Source of the DNA: Doryteuthis pealeii
Lineage: Eukaryota; Mollusca; Cephalopoda; Myopsida; Loliginidae
Length of the DNA stretch: 64,000 bases
Assembly: GCA_023376005.1 (NCBI GenBank)
Contig: CM042145.1
Coordinates: forward strand, 92,813,762-92,877,761
Direction of reading: 5' to 3'
The first letter of the stretch is position 1. Every line of letters starts with the position of its first letter. The translations under genes were made by a program, and so were the position numbers. Under the pieces are notes generated by a model, which had not been told where the DNA came from, made no database searches, and saw nothing but the letters and a program-made list of their open reading frames with translations. Below, in pieces: positions 22,971 through 33,736 of the stretch.

Positions 22971-23534
22971 TCTCAAAAGTTTGATATTATAAATAAATTA
23001 TAAAATAATTTTTTGTGTGCTAAAATAATAGGTTGTGTTTTTTTTTTTTTTTGTTTTGTTTGTCTTTTTTGTTCACCAGCTTTCTATGTTTTGTGTAAGT
23101 GTGTATGCTGTAGTTATTAGGTGTATGTGTGTTGATTATAGAGTTCGAGAAAGTAATGTAGTGATTTCTGTTGTCATTAGAAAATAAAAATAAATAAATG
23201 AATAAATAAAGTACTGGCTAAGAAAATTCCTCATACTAAGCTGTTTCAGTACACACACATATATATATTTACCAACCCCTCCGCCCAAGCAGGATGTGAC
23301 ACAAGGTCAATTTCTTAAGCGGAGTTCAACAGGTTTGAATTCAGAGTTTTCCTTCTCCTAGACCAGTTGCCTTACCAAGGTTAAAGCGCCCAGTCTGCCC
23401 TACTATTTATCCATAGCTGGAGGTCCCCGTACACACATATAAGGGAAAATGGGAGTATTGAGAGAGGTTCTGAAAGAAGAATTTCATTCATTTTTTTTTC
23501 TTGGAGGTCTAAAAGACAAGTAAATTAGACTTAC

Positions 23535-23694
23535 CATAACCAGAGCATTTCTGATAAAACTGTTCCTATCATACCATTAATGGCTATAAACATCCATTGA
23601 TGATCAGTTGGCCATTCAAAGACTTCCTGCTTACTGTAATGAAGTAGAAAAAATCCTGGCCAAAGGAACAATGTGTTGAAAAAACCAACAAAAC
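23535..23694 (-). pseudogene. SLC35F5: Inverted copy of SLC35F5 exon E4
   Basis: Mirror of 42341-42500, 160 bases, splice borders and frame retained, including the [11 protein letters not shown] motif. On the minus strand the next exon (E5 copy) is about 7.9 kb further left. The outer arm has 4.3 kb there, the difference coming from the CR1/mariner segment and the longer minisatellite. Confidence 0.8.
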
Positions 23695-23749
23695 CTGAAA
23701 TAGAAGAAAATCAAAGGGAAAAATATTAAAAGAAATGGAAGATTTGATT

Positions 23750-23990
23750 GACTGGTTGGATTTTACAGCATGATAACCCTTGTCGGGTTATTTCATGCTG
23801 AAGATATTTTGCTTCATTCATTCTTGTTGGGTATTCAATTTTTTCTTTTTTCAAAATCAATTTTTTTTTTAAACACATTTTTTCAATACAATCCCACCAC
23901 TCACGATCAGGAGGTTGCGAGTTCAATCTCCACTATATATATATATATATATTATATATAATATATATATTAGAATTAATAATTAGATTA
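23750..23990 (+). repeat. Dispersed repeat R-B fragment with (TA)n
   Basis: Shares ggttggattttacagcatg-type start, atgctgaagatattttgctt and cattcattcttg with copies at 10960, 27340 and 62000. It is followed by caatcccaccactcacgatc and a (TA)n tract. Mirror at 42060-42295. Confidence 0.5.
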
Positions 23991-24189
23991 ACATTACAGA
24001 AGTAGATATGTAAATCCACAGACAGACAGCAATATTAACTTCAAAGGGAAATATTACTTCTAAACCTCCATGCTTCCTGTAATTCACCAACACTATACCT
24101 GATATCCACTCTCCATACAAACCCACACATACATGTATATCATAACTCATACTCTTTTCATTTTCCTGACATTTGTACATTATTCTATG

Positions 24190-24475
24190 TATTACAGATA
24201 TCCCTTTAATGAGTTGTAATGTAGACCACGCCTACACTTTAAAGATGTCAGCAGGAGAGACATGAGGATATGCCACATTAACACCAACACGTGGGAGGTA
24301 GATCCAGAAAATCGAGCGGCCTGGCATCTTAACATTAAGCAAAGCATGAAGAGGAGTGAGGTGGAGAAGAGTTGCCTTGACAGCAAAGAGAGCCAGAAAG
24401 AGGGAGAAAAAACAGCAGCCCTAGAAAGCATCACAGTTTGTGTGCAGCCAGTGCACCAAAGACTGTTGTAGAATA
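24190..24475 (+). mobile_element. C-terminal fragment of a second RTE-like element
   Basis: Encodes CRPRLHFKDVSRRDM, then HINTNTWEVDPENRAAW and KRSEVEKSCLDS. This corresponds to the GRPQLRYKDVCKRDL / TNTWE.A.ERS.WR end of RTE-type proteins and belongs to another subfamily than 12180-13245. It has no start and no catalytic region. Mirror at about 41570-41840. Confidence 0.65.
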
Positions 24476-24974
24476 ATCATACTAAGTTCCAATTACCCTT
24501 GAATTGGTAAGACAAAGCAACAAGTAGCCGTAACTAAATACAGATCTAATCTTGTTGCAATCCTACTGCAGAATGCCAGGGTATTTATGAAGCCTCATAA
24601 CATCATAGAAACCAAGCAGCCAATCAGGACTCAAGGAATGGAATCACCCTAATACATGAATGGGCTATTCTTGAGTTCCATAAGTACCAGCTGTCTTCAG
24701 CACTAGGTCAGTTGTGCTTAACCAGTTGCTGTTGTCCAAACCAACAGTATACTGACTGACTGACTTCAATAGCTGTCACTCAGGGATAGGCCTGCACAAC
24801 CACTTGTGCAGATAATTTTTTATTTATTTATATATTTATTTTTTGGACACTATGCCATCGTCCTTAGTGGACAGAAAGGTAACAACAAAAACAATGTACC
24901 TGAGCACTGTACACAATACTTTCATCATTATATATTCATCCTCTCAAAATTTATCAAAATAAAGATTTACTTAC

Positions 24975-25141
24975 CAAAAAACATTGGCAGGTCAAGTTTG
25001 TCTTCATGATCTGCCTTCCTTTTTAACACAACCAAATACGCAGCATAGAGTAAGGAACCACCTATGGCCCACAGGCTGCCAGCGGGAATGCCCTTTTCAA
25101 ACTTGCTGTCTGTGAAACTCACCAAGGTTATCCCACAAATA
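24975..25141 (-). pseudogene. SLC35F5: Inverted copy of SLC35F5 exon E3
   Basis: Mirror of 40886-41052, 167 bases with cttgaag acceptor and gtaagt donor. Sequence appears identical across the KRKADHEDKLDLPMFF block. The exon is unchanged while adjacent repeats differ between arms. Confidence 0.8.
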
Positions 25142-25234
25142 CTTCAAGATAAAAAAAACAAAAAAACATAAATATTATAAACCAAAAATTATAAACAATT
25201 ATTTCAATATATATATTTACCAACTCCTCCGCAC

Positions 25235-25505
25235 GAGCAGGATACGACACAAGGTCAATTTCTTAAGCAGAGTTTAACAGGTTTGGATTCAGAGTTTTCT
25301 TTCTCCTAGACTGGTTACATAGCCATGGTTAAAGAGCCCAGTCTGCCCTGCTATTTACCCATAGCTGGAGGGAGAGTAGGATTCATACCTTTCCCAAGTG
25401 TATTAGCGCTAAGTGAAATGCAATTACCATGTCCAGGGTTTGAACTCGGGGCGACGAGTCCATTTCCCATGACTTTAACCATTACACCACGTGCTTCCCA
25501 GAATT
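25235..25505 (-). repeat. tRNA-derived SINE, family S1
   Basis: Good copy: minus strand gtggtgtaatggttaaagtc, gactcgtcgccccgagttca aaccctgg, then agcgctaatacac, ggagggtaaatagcagggc and cctgttaaactctgcttaag. Mirror 40530-40810, where gaagcgcgtggtgtaatgg is clear. Confidence 0.75.
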
Positions 25506-25679
25506 ATTTCAATATAAGAGATCTATCAATCAAAACACTCAGTGTTGGAACATTTTACCAAATATCAATAACTCATCCTCAGTTTCTTATTTTTCACTCT
25601 TACTCACTTTTCAACATACTAAATCTATATACAACTATCACTGGTACTCACTAAAGTTTATTGTGCATAGCAGAAGTAG

Positions 25680-26290
25680 AAATCTAAATCCAAATACAGT
25701 CACACATCCATTAATAATAGAGATTCAGTCTCTATTTGTCTGTAACCAAAACTACATCACTGCTTATGTCACAGTCATTTCAGGAATTAAGTAAATTTAT
25801 CAATGAGTATTTCATTTATAGACAGTATCATTACTACATAAGAATTTTAAAATTCTATGAAAAATCAATCATCAAATTTTCATGAAAATTTTGATACTTA
25901 TTTACCTTTAGATGAATTTATATTTAAAATAAATTTTCCTAAAATATATTAGGGAAATTTTATTAATTTTTTTTACTCTTAATTAATTCTATGAAATCTG
26001 AACAAAATATATTTTACTTGTACGATTTTAAATTTTTCTCAAAATAAGAGCCTGAATAATTAAATCAGAATTTTTTAGAATCGTTTTGGAGGTCTCTAAT
26101 GTTGTAAAACAAAACAAATATTTCTGTGGAGTAGAGTGAATATTATGCTTTTAAAGTGAGTAATTAATTTTTTTAAAAGATATTAGACATTTTATTTTAT
26201 TTGTTTAATTTTCCCATCCCCATCAGGTAATATTTTTCAAATATTTATTTTTACACCGCCTGGATGGCGTTTTTTTTTAGTTACTTGTTT
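25680..26290 (+). repeat. ~600-bp dispersed repeat R-C
   Basis: Starts near aataatagagattcagtctc with tctgtaaccaaaactacatc and ends near ttttacaccgcctggatggc. A third, independent copy lies at 62580-63105 (gaaattcagtttctttttgtc to ttttacaccgcccggagg), with the same internal order, e.g. gaaatctgaacaaaatatat and ggaggtc. Mirror in the outer arm 39755-40315. Non-coding; class unknown. Confidence 0.6.
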
Positions 26291-26494
26291 TTAATAAATT
26301 TCACAATAGAGACTGAAGAATAGTATTGTGTGCTGTAGAAAGTCCAATGAAACAAGAAAATAAAATTTAATCTTATATGAACAGACATACATAGACTTCA
26401 TCAATAATTTGTATCAAGGGAGGTAACTCCCATTTGTAAATAATTTTCATCACGTTTTTACTGCTTTGCTTATCCCAAAGACATAAAATTAATC

Positions 26495-26785
26495 TAGGAT
26501 ACGCATGTGGTGTAATGGTTACCATCATAAAAAATGGACACAAAGAAAAAGGTTCAAATCCTGGATGAGACTGTTTGCATTACACATATTGCTAATACCC
26601 TTGGGAAAGATATGAATCCAACTATTCTCCCTCCAGCTATGGTTAAATAGTAGGGTAGATTGGGCTCTTTAAACTTAGGCAACCAGTCATGGAAAAGGAA
26701 AACTCTAAATTCAAACCTGTTAAACTCTACTTAAGAAATTGACCTTGTGTCACATCCTGCTTGTGTGGAGAGATTGGTAAATATA
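26495..26785 (+). repeat. tRNA-derived SINE, family S1
   Basis: Plus strand gcatgtggtgtaatggttac, aggttcaaatcctggatgag, agactgg-like body and tgttaaactctacttaagaa. Directly followed by two to three copies of an acaaggtgtgtcaaaaaagt motif (26790-27010). Mirror at 39255-39545. Confidence 0.74.
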
Positions 26786-27030
26786 CAAGGTGTGTCAAAA
26801 AAGTATTGAGATTTTTTTGATTTTTTGACACCTTGTATTCTGGAAAAAAAAAATGTTCCATTCATTAATTTTTTTCAGAATACAAGGTATGTCAAAAAGT
26901 ACCAAGTTTAAAGCTGTATTTACCAAGATAGAAATGAAGAATGAATGGAATGTTATTTTTTTTTTCAAAATGCAAGGTGTGTCATAAAGTACAAAAAAAA
27001 ATCTTAATACTTTTTTGACACACTTTGTAT
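26786..27030. repeat. Short inverted and direct repeats of tacaaggtgtgtcaaaaaagta
   Basis: The motif occurs four times in alternating orientation and is separated by poly-A or poly-T. It looks like ends of a mariner-like family (TIR caaggtgtgtcaaaaaagta) nested or rearranged. Mirror at 39020-39255. Confidence 0.55.
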
Positions 27031-27339
27031 ATATAAAATTAATCTTCTAAATATGTGTAAATATAAGCCTACACTGAAACTATAGTTTTAAATTATAAAA
27101 GTGTGTGTGTGTGTGTGCGTGTGTGTGTGTCAGAGAGAAAGAGAGAGTGTGTTTTTTTTGTTGAATAAACAACATCCAAAATAATCTATTACTGGATTTT
27201 GATCTGATTATATTCGTGTGCATCCAATCTGTAAAAAAAAACAAAAAAAAACACCTACTTTTAATCTCTTTAAATTTTATGCAAATTAGGCTAATCTTAT
27301 TTGAAACTGAATTTTTTTAGAGAAAGGAGGAGAGGCGTA

Positions 27340-27650
27340 AATCTTTTTATAAGGTTGGTTAGATTTATGGCATGTCAACCCATGAGTTATTTTATGCCAA
27401 AGAGATTTTTGTTTTATTCATTCTTGCCAGATGTTCATTTTTTTAAAAACACATGTTTTGATAGAGGTGACTCTAACAGGTACTACCACTCTGGGTCAGA
27501 GTGGACCTGGGAGTAACAGTAATGAAAGGGTACTCTACAATCCATGAAGCTCCAGAACTGGAACTTCACCATGAGGTAACGTTTTTTAACGTCATACCCA
27601 AAACAGGTGAAGGTCAGAGAAGATCCCAAAAGACATTTTTAACAAATGAT
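27340..27650 (+). repeat. Dispersed repeat R-B
   Basis: Contains tttatggcatgtcaacccat, the atgccaaagagattttt block, a gtgactctaacaggtactac block and gtgaaggtcag. Copies at 30930-31090, 62000-62220 and 10960-11188. Mirror 38395-38690. Open frames here are chance frames across the repeat. Confidence 0.55.
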
Positions 27651-27759
27651 GCTTGTCTAACAGAATTTCTTGAGTAGAAGGAAACACCTTGACTTTATAG
27701 TGTGTGCAATTAATTTTTAAATCTAAAGATCCTCATTATACTTCTTTTTGGTTGGTTGG

Positions 27760-28137
27760 TTGTTTTTGTTTTGTGGCATATCAACCCTTTTTGAGTTATT
27801 TAATGCTGAATCAAGTCATTTTGATAAACAAAGTACTCATGTTTCTTACAGTACCTGCTGTGGTCCCCAAATTAAGTATTGAACAGGCTCATCACTGTTT
27901 AACTTCTGAGATCTAACAGGAACTGGTGCTTTCAGCATAACTTGACCTTAATCCTTTGAGTCCAAGAAATTATATTGTTTTGTTTTATGGCATATCAACT
28001 CTTTCGGGCCATTTAAAGCCAAATCAACTTATTCTTAATAAACAAAGGACTGATTGCTTATAGTATATGCTGTTGCCAAATTGGTCCCCCAATTAATTAT
28101 TGAACAAGCTTATCGCTGCTTAACTTTAGTAATCTAG
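27760..28137 (-). repeat. Two tandem 5S-rRNA-derived SINE copies
   Basis: Each copy on the minus strand has a 5S-like part (gttagatctcagaagttaaa, gatgagcctgttcaatactt) followed by a tail with tgattcagcattaaat and gggttgatatgccaca. The second copy is split by the solo LTR at 28138-28669 and resumes at 28670. Mirror at 37840-38275, uninterrupted. Confidence 0.68.
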
Positions 28138-28669
28138 TGTAACTAGATAATGAAGGTCCTGACTTTTGTGAGCGAGAACTACTATATTAGAAAAGGAGGA
28201 AGAAGAAATAAGTGATAGAGTAAAGGTTTTAAAAAGAGTAATGAACACAAAACAGTTTGACCGAGGCTTGACGCCCGAATGGAGAATTGAGTGTCAACTG
28301 GAAGTTTCGGGTGTTGACCGGAAGTTACGTGGTGATGTGGAACAACGAAGGAAGGTACCGAGCTCTTTTTGATTTGGGACGCGTAGGGGAACGGACGGGC
28401 CTCTGGTGCCTAGTGTGGGGGTCACAGTAATTTAAGAGTGTTCTCTCTCTCTTCCTCTCTGCCTTTCCTCCTCTCCGATACAGCCCACGAGATGAGCCCT
28501 GGAAATAAAAGCTTAACCAGCTTGTGAAGATATATTTCTCGCGTTGTACTTTTTTTATCAACAAGATGACCGCCACGTGCAGAATGCCTTTTTAGTACGG
28601 TGAATATATCGCCACCACCGCTACGTTACTTATATCATTTTGGTACTGTGAAAATACCACAACGTTACA
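28138..28669 (+). mobile_element. Solo LTR of a retrotransposon (inner arm only)
   Basis: 532 bp with TGTAAC at the start and GTTACA at the end, flanked by CTAG on both sides (28134-28137 and 28670-28673). It is more GC-rich than its surroundings. It contains a pyrimidine stretch and an AATAAA at about 28505, as expected for an LTR with U3-R-U5. The outer arm has the uninterrupted empty site with a single CTAG (37887-37897 region). No internal gag/pol sequence is present, so it is a recombination remnant. The strand follows the AATAAA. Confidence 0.82.
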
Positions 28670-28904
28670 CTAGCGGGAACCAGAGCTTTCACCATGAGCT
28701 GACCGTAATCACATTTGTTTGATCCTGCCAATTAAGAGAGCTCTTCCTGAACTGTCCTTTAGCCAAGCAAGCTCATAAAGCCATATATTCATTCTATAAT
28801 GGGTGAATATCAGTTTAAACCAATTCATTCTATAATGGGTGAATATCAGTTTAAACCAACCAACAAACGAATATCAGTTTAGTTTTGCTTTTGATTAAAA
28901 AATA

Positions 28905-29195
28905 GCTACTAATGCACACCTCAAGTAACAGTTATTGTCATAGAAAATGGAATTGGCGACCAGAGTTCAAATACTGGTTGAAGCTGTTTGTGTTTTACTT
29001 TATACTTATGCCCTAGGGAAAGACATGAATCCATCTCTCCTCCTCCCCCAGCAATGGGTAAATAGTTGGTCAGGCTGGGTTCTTTAGCCTTGCTCAGGCA
29101 ACCAGTTTAGAAGAAGAAAAATTCTAAATTCAAACCAGCTGTAATAAAATGGACCTTGTCACATCCTGCCCATAGCGGAGGGGTTGGGTAATTGC
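28905..29195 (+). repeat. tRNA-derived SINE, family S1
   Basis: Plus strand gttcaaatactggttgaagc, gacatgaatccatctctcct and ggctgggttctttagccttg, ending with aaaccagctgtaataaaatggacct. Subfamily with a ctcccccagc body. Mirror at 37435-37705. Confidence 0.65.
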
Positions 29196-29309
29196 ATCAT
29201 AATAAGATAATAGATAATTTTACAAGATCCCTATTATATTCTTTTGGGGAAAACAGCTATTTCCAAGTATAGTTATAATCCATCCTTGATAAAACGATGA
29301 AGGAACAGG

Positions 29310-29500
29310 TGCCATATTGGCCATTGTTGAGAAAAATGGAAGTGGCGAGCCAAGTTTCATTTTTACTTCACACAAATGCTCTTGAGATACGTGAATCCAT
29401 CACTTCTTCCCCCAGCTATAAGTAAATAGTAGGACAGACAGGGTTGCCTAGTTGTGGAAAGGCAACCAGTCTAGAAGGAAAACCAAATTCAAATCCTCTA
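29310..29500 (+). repeat. Partial SINE S1
   Basis: Contains gcgagccaagtttcattttt, acttcacacaaatgctcttg and the aaggcaaccagtctagaagg block. A/B boxes not readable. Mirror at 37115-37310. Confidence 0.55.
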
Positions 29501-29768
29501 TCAAAACATCATGGGCCAGCACTGCAGGATAAGGTTCACTACTCTGTATGTTTTACAGATATTAGAGAAAGTCCAAGTTCTGCAGTGAACTGGGGGGGGG
29601 GGGGCGGAGGGGGGAGGGTGAATGGCTGAGGAATAAAATTTCAGGTGAATTTTACAAGTAAATTTTTTATCAGTAGTTACCTCCCTTGCAATGACAATTT
29701 TGAGTATTTACTTATAGAAAGCTTTCGTTTAATATATATATATATATATATACATACATAAATATATG

Positions 29769-29975
29769 GGAGAATATGTGCTTAATTGAAGTCGAACCTA
29801 ATTTTTTGAAAGTTAATTCATTAATAATTAATTAAGCGGGATTTAACTATTTAAATGTAAGGCTAAACAAATCGAGGTTAGCCTTACATTTAAATAGTTA
29901 AATCCCGCCTAATTAATCATTAATGAATTAACTTTCAAAAAATTAGGTTCGACTTCAATTAAGCACATATTCTCC
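29769..29975. mobile_element. Near-perfect hairpin MITE (inner arm only)
   Basis: Two 98-bp arms (29769-29866 and 29878-29975) with two mismatches and an 11-base loop. Arms start ggagaatatgtgcttaattg. It is flanked by (TA)n. The outer P2 arm has only a (TA)n tract at the matching place (36826-36894). Non-coding; could form a long stem-loop in DNA or RNA. Confidence 0.85.
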
Positions 29976-30015
29976 AAAATATTGTCGGCTGAAAATAGCC
30001 ATATGTTTGGTTATA

Positions 30016-30051
<36 letters not shown>

Positions 30052-30298
30052 ACAGTCAACAACAGACACCATATTTTGACATTTACATTTCATCGGTATG
30101 GCTAGACTTAACAACTACTTCTCACCAAGAACAAAACCTGACTGACTTTTCAGCAGTCCGACATCGTCCCTCTCAGCTGGTCGTAGCTCTCAGAAGAGGC
30201 ATCATTTTAACTAGTAAATACATACATTGGTTGATGTATGTTACCATCAACTAGAGAAATCGAGTGACTACTTAAAAACATAACCATGTGCAAATTAT

Positions 30299-30796
30299 TG
30301 GATAGAAATACTTGAAACCATATAACTGCTTGAAATATATATATATATATATATGCTAGTCAAAAGTTGGAATATTTTTTTATCAAAAAATGCGCTGTCA
30401 GTATTAAAAATAAAATGAATTTTATTTTTTTTAATAATCAAAAAAAAAAATCAGAAGCATTATAGTTTATAATAAGACTCAAAAGAGCCTGATGTAAAAT
30501 TATTTAAAAAAGTGTATAATTATATAAAAAAAAGTGTATATTAAAATATCAAAATTGTTCGTAATACTCCAACTATTAAATAAGTAACCAATGTGTAGGT
30601 AAATCTGTGGTGTTTATGGATAAATATCTTCAGAGGAGTAAACATCCATATGTATAGTTTTTTCATAGACAAGTATGTGAAATAAAAATGGAACTTAATC
30701 CGACAGTGTGAAATTGATATGTTGAAAAAACAAAAGATGTTTAAAAATTAAAAATAAAATTCATTTTATTTTTAATACTGACAGCGCATTTTTTGA

Positions 30797-30831
<35 letters not shown>

Positions 30832-30867
30832 TCAAGCAGTTATAAGGTTTCAAGTATTTCTATCCAA
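30299..30867. repeat. Interrupted inverted repeat with (TA)n shoulders
   Basis: Left arm tggatagaaatacttgaaac ... gcgctgtcagtattaaaaat; right arm the complement at 30757-30867, with a loop of about 330 bp. The outer arm keeps only one arm (36675-36780) and then jumps to sequence corresponding to about 30095, so about 660 bp differ between arms. Confidence 0.75.
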
Positions 30868-31234
30868 TACTAATAATTTGCACATTTTTTTGAGTATTCC
30901 TAATTAATACTAATAATTTTCAAACAGATCTATTTGACCTATAGATGGAACCCAAACAGGTACTAACATTCCAGGACAGAGTTAACCTGGAGTAATGGCA
31001 TGGAAAGAGTGACTCCACAATCCCCAGATCTGCAGAAATGGAGCCTCACAACCAGATGTAGTTTAATATCATAACCAGGATACCCCTGGGCGAAGAAGGG
31101 GTGTCTTTCTTCTCTGCAGGGAATACAGTTGGCATATTCTAGGCACAGCCGAAAGGGCATAATATAGCATCACATGTACAGAAAAATATGTGCACAAGTT
31201 CTAAGACAATAACTGCTTTTTGCCTTTTACTCAT

Positions 31235-31680
31235 TTCCAATGTATTTTTATAGTAAAATACTGTTTTGAATACATTTTTATAGTAAAACTGTTTCCAGTG
31301 CATTTTTATAGTAAAACAGTGTTTTGAATACATTTTTATAGTAAAATAATGGTAATTTCCTATAAGTCTAACATCAAAGGGGAACCACTCTTGACTGATA
31401 AATTATTTATTTATTTTCCCATTAAACTGACCCTAAACCCTAACCCCGTCTTCTTTTTTCCTAGTAGATCAATATATAAATAAATAATTTATCAGTCAAG
31501 AGTGGTTCCCCTTTGATCATGTTACACTTACAGGAAATAACCAAAATAATATCCTATACATTTTTATAGTAAAACTGTTTCCAATGCATTTTTATAGTAA
31601 AATAATTTATTCCTTCTAGTAAAATCCTTCCCTATACATTTTTATAGTAAAACAGTTTCCCATGCATTTTTATAGTTCCA
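31235..31680. repeat. 28-bp tandem array (tttttatagtaaaacagtttcc) split by a MITE
   Basis: About four units on each side of the hairpin element at 31351-31542. Mirror array at 35877-36312 with the same interruption. Confidence 0.85.
31351..31542. mobile_element. Fold-back MITE inside the 28-bp array
   Basis: 192 bp. Ends ggtaatttcctataagtcta / complement and long inner inverted repeats (caaaggggaaccactcttga ctgataaattatttat). The centre contains gaccctaaaccctaacccc. Mirror at 36009-36192. Both arms carry it, so it predates their separation. Confidence 0.8.
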
Positions 31681-31834
31681 ACGTACATACTGAATAAAGT
31701 TTGCTAGAAGAAATTTTATGGTATGATTTTGAGGAGAGATTTTTTTCAAGATATAAGTTTGAATGTTGAATCTATCTTTTTTTTTATATAAGCCTACCTC
31801 CCATCAGATTATGTCTTATATTCATGGAGATAGC

Positions 31835-32070
31835 TCGCGGTTGGTGGAGCAACCACCTAGGAATCACAAAGTTCCAGGTTTGATACCAGCGCATGAGTAA
31901 CACTGTTTTGGGTAATCTGATCTATGTGGTAAAGCATCTGGGAGCTCACAGTAAGTGTAGCACTCCACCTCAGCAAAAACAATCTCCCTGGTCTAGCATT
32001 AGATAGATTCCCTCGCTGTTCGGCTGATACCAACAATAGACCACTCAGCTGACTTTACATGTTTTTAATT
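31835..32070 (+). repeat. tRNA-derived SINE, family S2
   Basis: Plus strand atagctcgcggttggtggag, aggtttgataccagcgcatg, aagcatctgggagctcacag, caatctccctggtctagcat. Mirror at 35500-35725. Confidence 0.72.
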
Positions 32071-32154
32071 TAATCTAGAAAATTTTATAGAAAAAGAAGA
32101 AAAAAAATGTCTGACAATGGATAATTTTCTATGAATTTTTGAGATGTTTTAATC

Positions 32155-32535
32155 GGACTATTGTCCTCATCTTTATTGTTATCTAAACAACGTTTCAACC
32201 AATGTGCCATCCGGCCTTCTTCAGGTGTTACTTGTCAGACTCGGGAACCTTCTTATCGAACTTGGGAGCCAAAGGCAATAGTAACATAGAATAATTAACA
32301 AAGCTTAACACTTGTAACTGGTCATGGTTAACAGAATGAGAACAGTCTACCCCAGTGGATTGAATAAAGGGTTCAGTTTGAAGTTCTGTGAAGACTTCTG
32401 ATTACGACACAAAGGTTCCCAAGTTCGAAGAGAAGGTTCCCGAGTCCGACAAGTAACACCTGAAGAAGGCTGGAGGGTACATCGGCCAAAATGTTGTGTA
32501 GATAACAATAAAGATGAGGACAATAGTTCGAATAA
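32155..32535. mobile_element. Fold-back MITE F1, long compound form
   Basis: Both ends carry the F1 inverted repeat (ggactattgtcctcatcttt atttgttatct). The middle holds about 120 bp of other sequence (taacacttgtaactggtcat). Mirror at 35010-35400. Confidence 0.65.
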
Positions 32536-32605
32536 TCCAAATACTACAGTCTATGGATAAATTTAACTGTAATTAACCCAATGATGTAAAAAACTTTTTG
32601 CTTAC

Positions 32606-32775
32606 CTGAAAATTACAGCAGCTAATTTGGACAAAGTGAATCTATCTGCACTGTTACTCGGATAAATAGCTGCACCCACAAGAGTAAATAGACTGGACGT
32701 AGAAGACAAAACATTCACAATAGAAGCTTCTGTGTCATCAAGGGCCTTTTGGTAGCAAAAGTTCCCGAAGAACCA
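32606..32775 (-). pseudogene. SLC35F5: Inverted copy of SLC35F5 exon E2
   Basis: Mirror of 34777-34946, 170 bases. One difference was noticed on reading, a CCA to CCG change in a proline codon of the PSN motif, which is silent. Splice sites are retained. A silent exonic change is compatible with an allele. Confidence 0.8.
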
Positions 32776-33048
32776 CTGGAAAATAAATCATTTTGAATAA
32801 ATATAGATAAATCATTTCAAAACTTTACATACATAAATACATTAATTAAGTAATTATCTATGTATAAGATGCACTACTTTTTTTTTTTCAGATATTTTAC
32901 ACACAAAAGTTAGGGGTGCATAATATACACGAGAACTATATTACTTTTTTTTTTCCAGCCAAATGCCTCAGCATATTTAGGATGGAATGATCTAAAGTAA
33001 GTTATTTCTCTGAATTTTTGAGATGAAACTTGATAATTAGTATTATTT

Positions 33049-33241
33049 GGATTATTCAGACTACTGTCCTCATCATTATTGTTATCTGTACAACATTTAC
33101 AATGATTATGACAAGAAGGTTCCGAGTTTGAAAAGAAGGTTCCCAAGTCCGACAAGAAATACCTGAAGAAGGTTGGAGGGCACATCAGCCAAAACATTGT
33201 ATAGATAACAATAAAGATGAGGATAATAGTCCAAATAATCC
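33049..33241. mobile_element. Fold-back MITE F1, short complete form
   Basis: About 193 bp with F1 inverted ends and the core agaaggttcccaagtccgac aagaaatacctgaagaaggt. Lies in the intron between the E1 and E2 copies. Mirror at 34288-34501. Confidence 0.7.
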
Positions 33242-33343
33242 AAATAATACCAGAAGTAAGTTATATCTTTTTTTTTTCCTTACACATATAAAAACTTTCC
33301 ATTTTACTTTTAATTCATTGGACTGATTTAAATGCAAACTTAC

Positions 33344-33480
33344 CAGAATACAGAATATAAAAGCAATCTTTGCCACTTGTTTGAGACTAAGTTTGCTAAG
33401 GGCTCGTAACCTGGCTTCCTCAGCACGTACAGAAGCATTGTAGGATAACCGGGCTATGACCGCCTCTTCTGCATAGATAT
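33344..33480 (-). pseudogene. SLC35F5: Inverted copy of SLC35F5 exon E1
   Basis: Mirror of 34091-34227, 137 bases, same encoded residues and same splice borders. It sits about 260 bp from the P2 fold, so the two E1 copies are divergent, only about 610 bp apart. Intact in itself, but in a minus-strand series whose E6 member is frameshifted. Labelled pseudogene because it is a duplicate in a broken series or an assembly duplicate. Confidence 0.8.
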
Positions 33481-33736
33481 CTGGAAAAGAGAAATAAAAA
33501 GAATAAAACAATTTTTAATAATAGATATCATGATGTATCTTATTATAATGGAGATTGTGGGCTTGTCTCTATTAAACCGAAAACTATTACTATACAAGCA
33601 CAATTCCTTTGTTATTTACACCACTTCTCATGATTTTATTTTTTTATTAAACCTCAATTATTAGTTAAAATTGTTTTACATCATTAAGACTGTTACACCA
33701 TATCTACATACTAATAACATTGCATTGGTATTTATA

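Larger units (their letters stand above)
11289..33736 (-). repeat. Left arm of giant inverted repeat P2 (inner copy)
   Basis: This arm is the reverse complement of 33829-51150, about 22.4 kb against 17.3 kb. The extra length is a 3275-bp segment (18851-22125), a 532-bp solo LTR (28138-28669), a hairpin element (29769-29975), about 660 bp near 30100-30760, and a longer minisatellite. All six SLC35F5 exons E1-E6 occur here in mirror order on the minus strand. The match becomes much noisier between about 11300 and 11900, next to the N gap, with many small insertions and deletions. Confidence 0.93.

Noticed and set aside
31425..31450. Telomere-type repeat (ccctaaaccctaacccc)
   Set aside because: Only about two and a half degenerate units, located in the loop of a MITE and present identically in the mirror copy.
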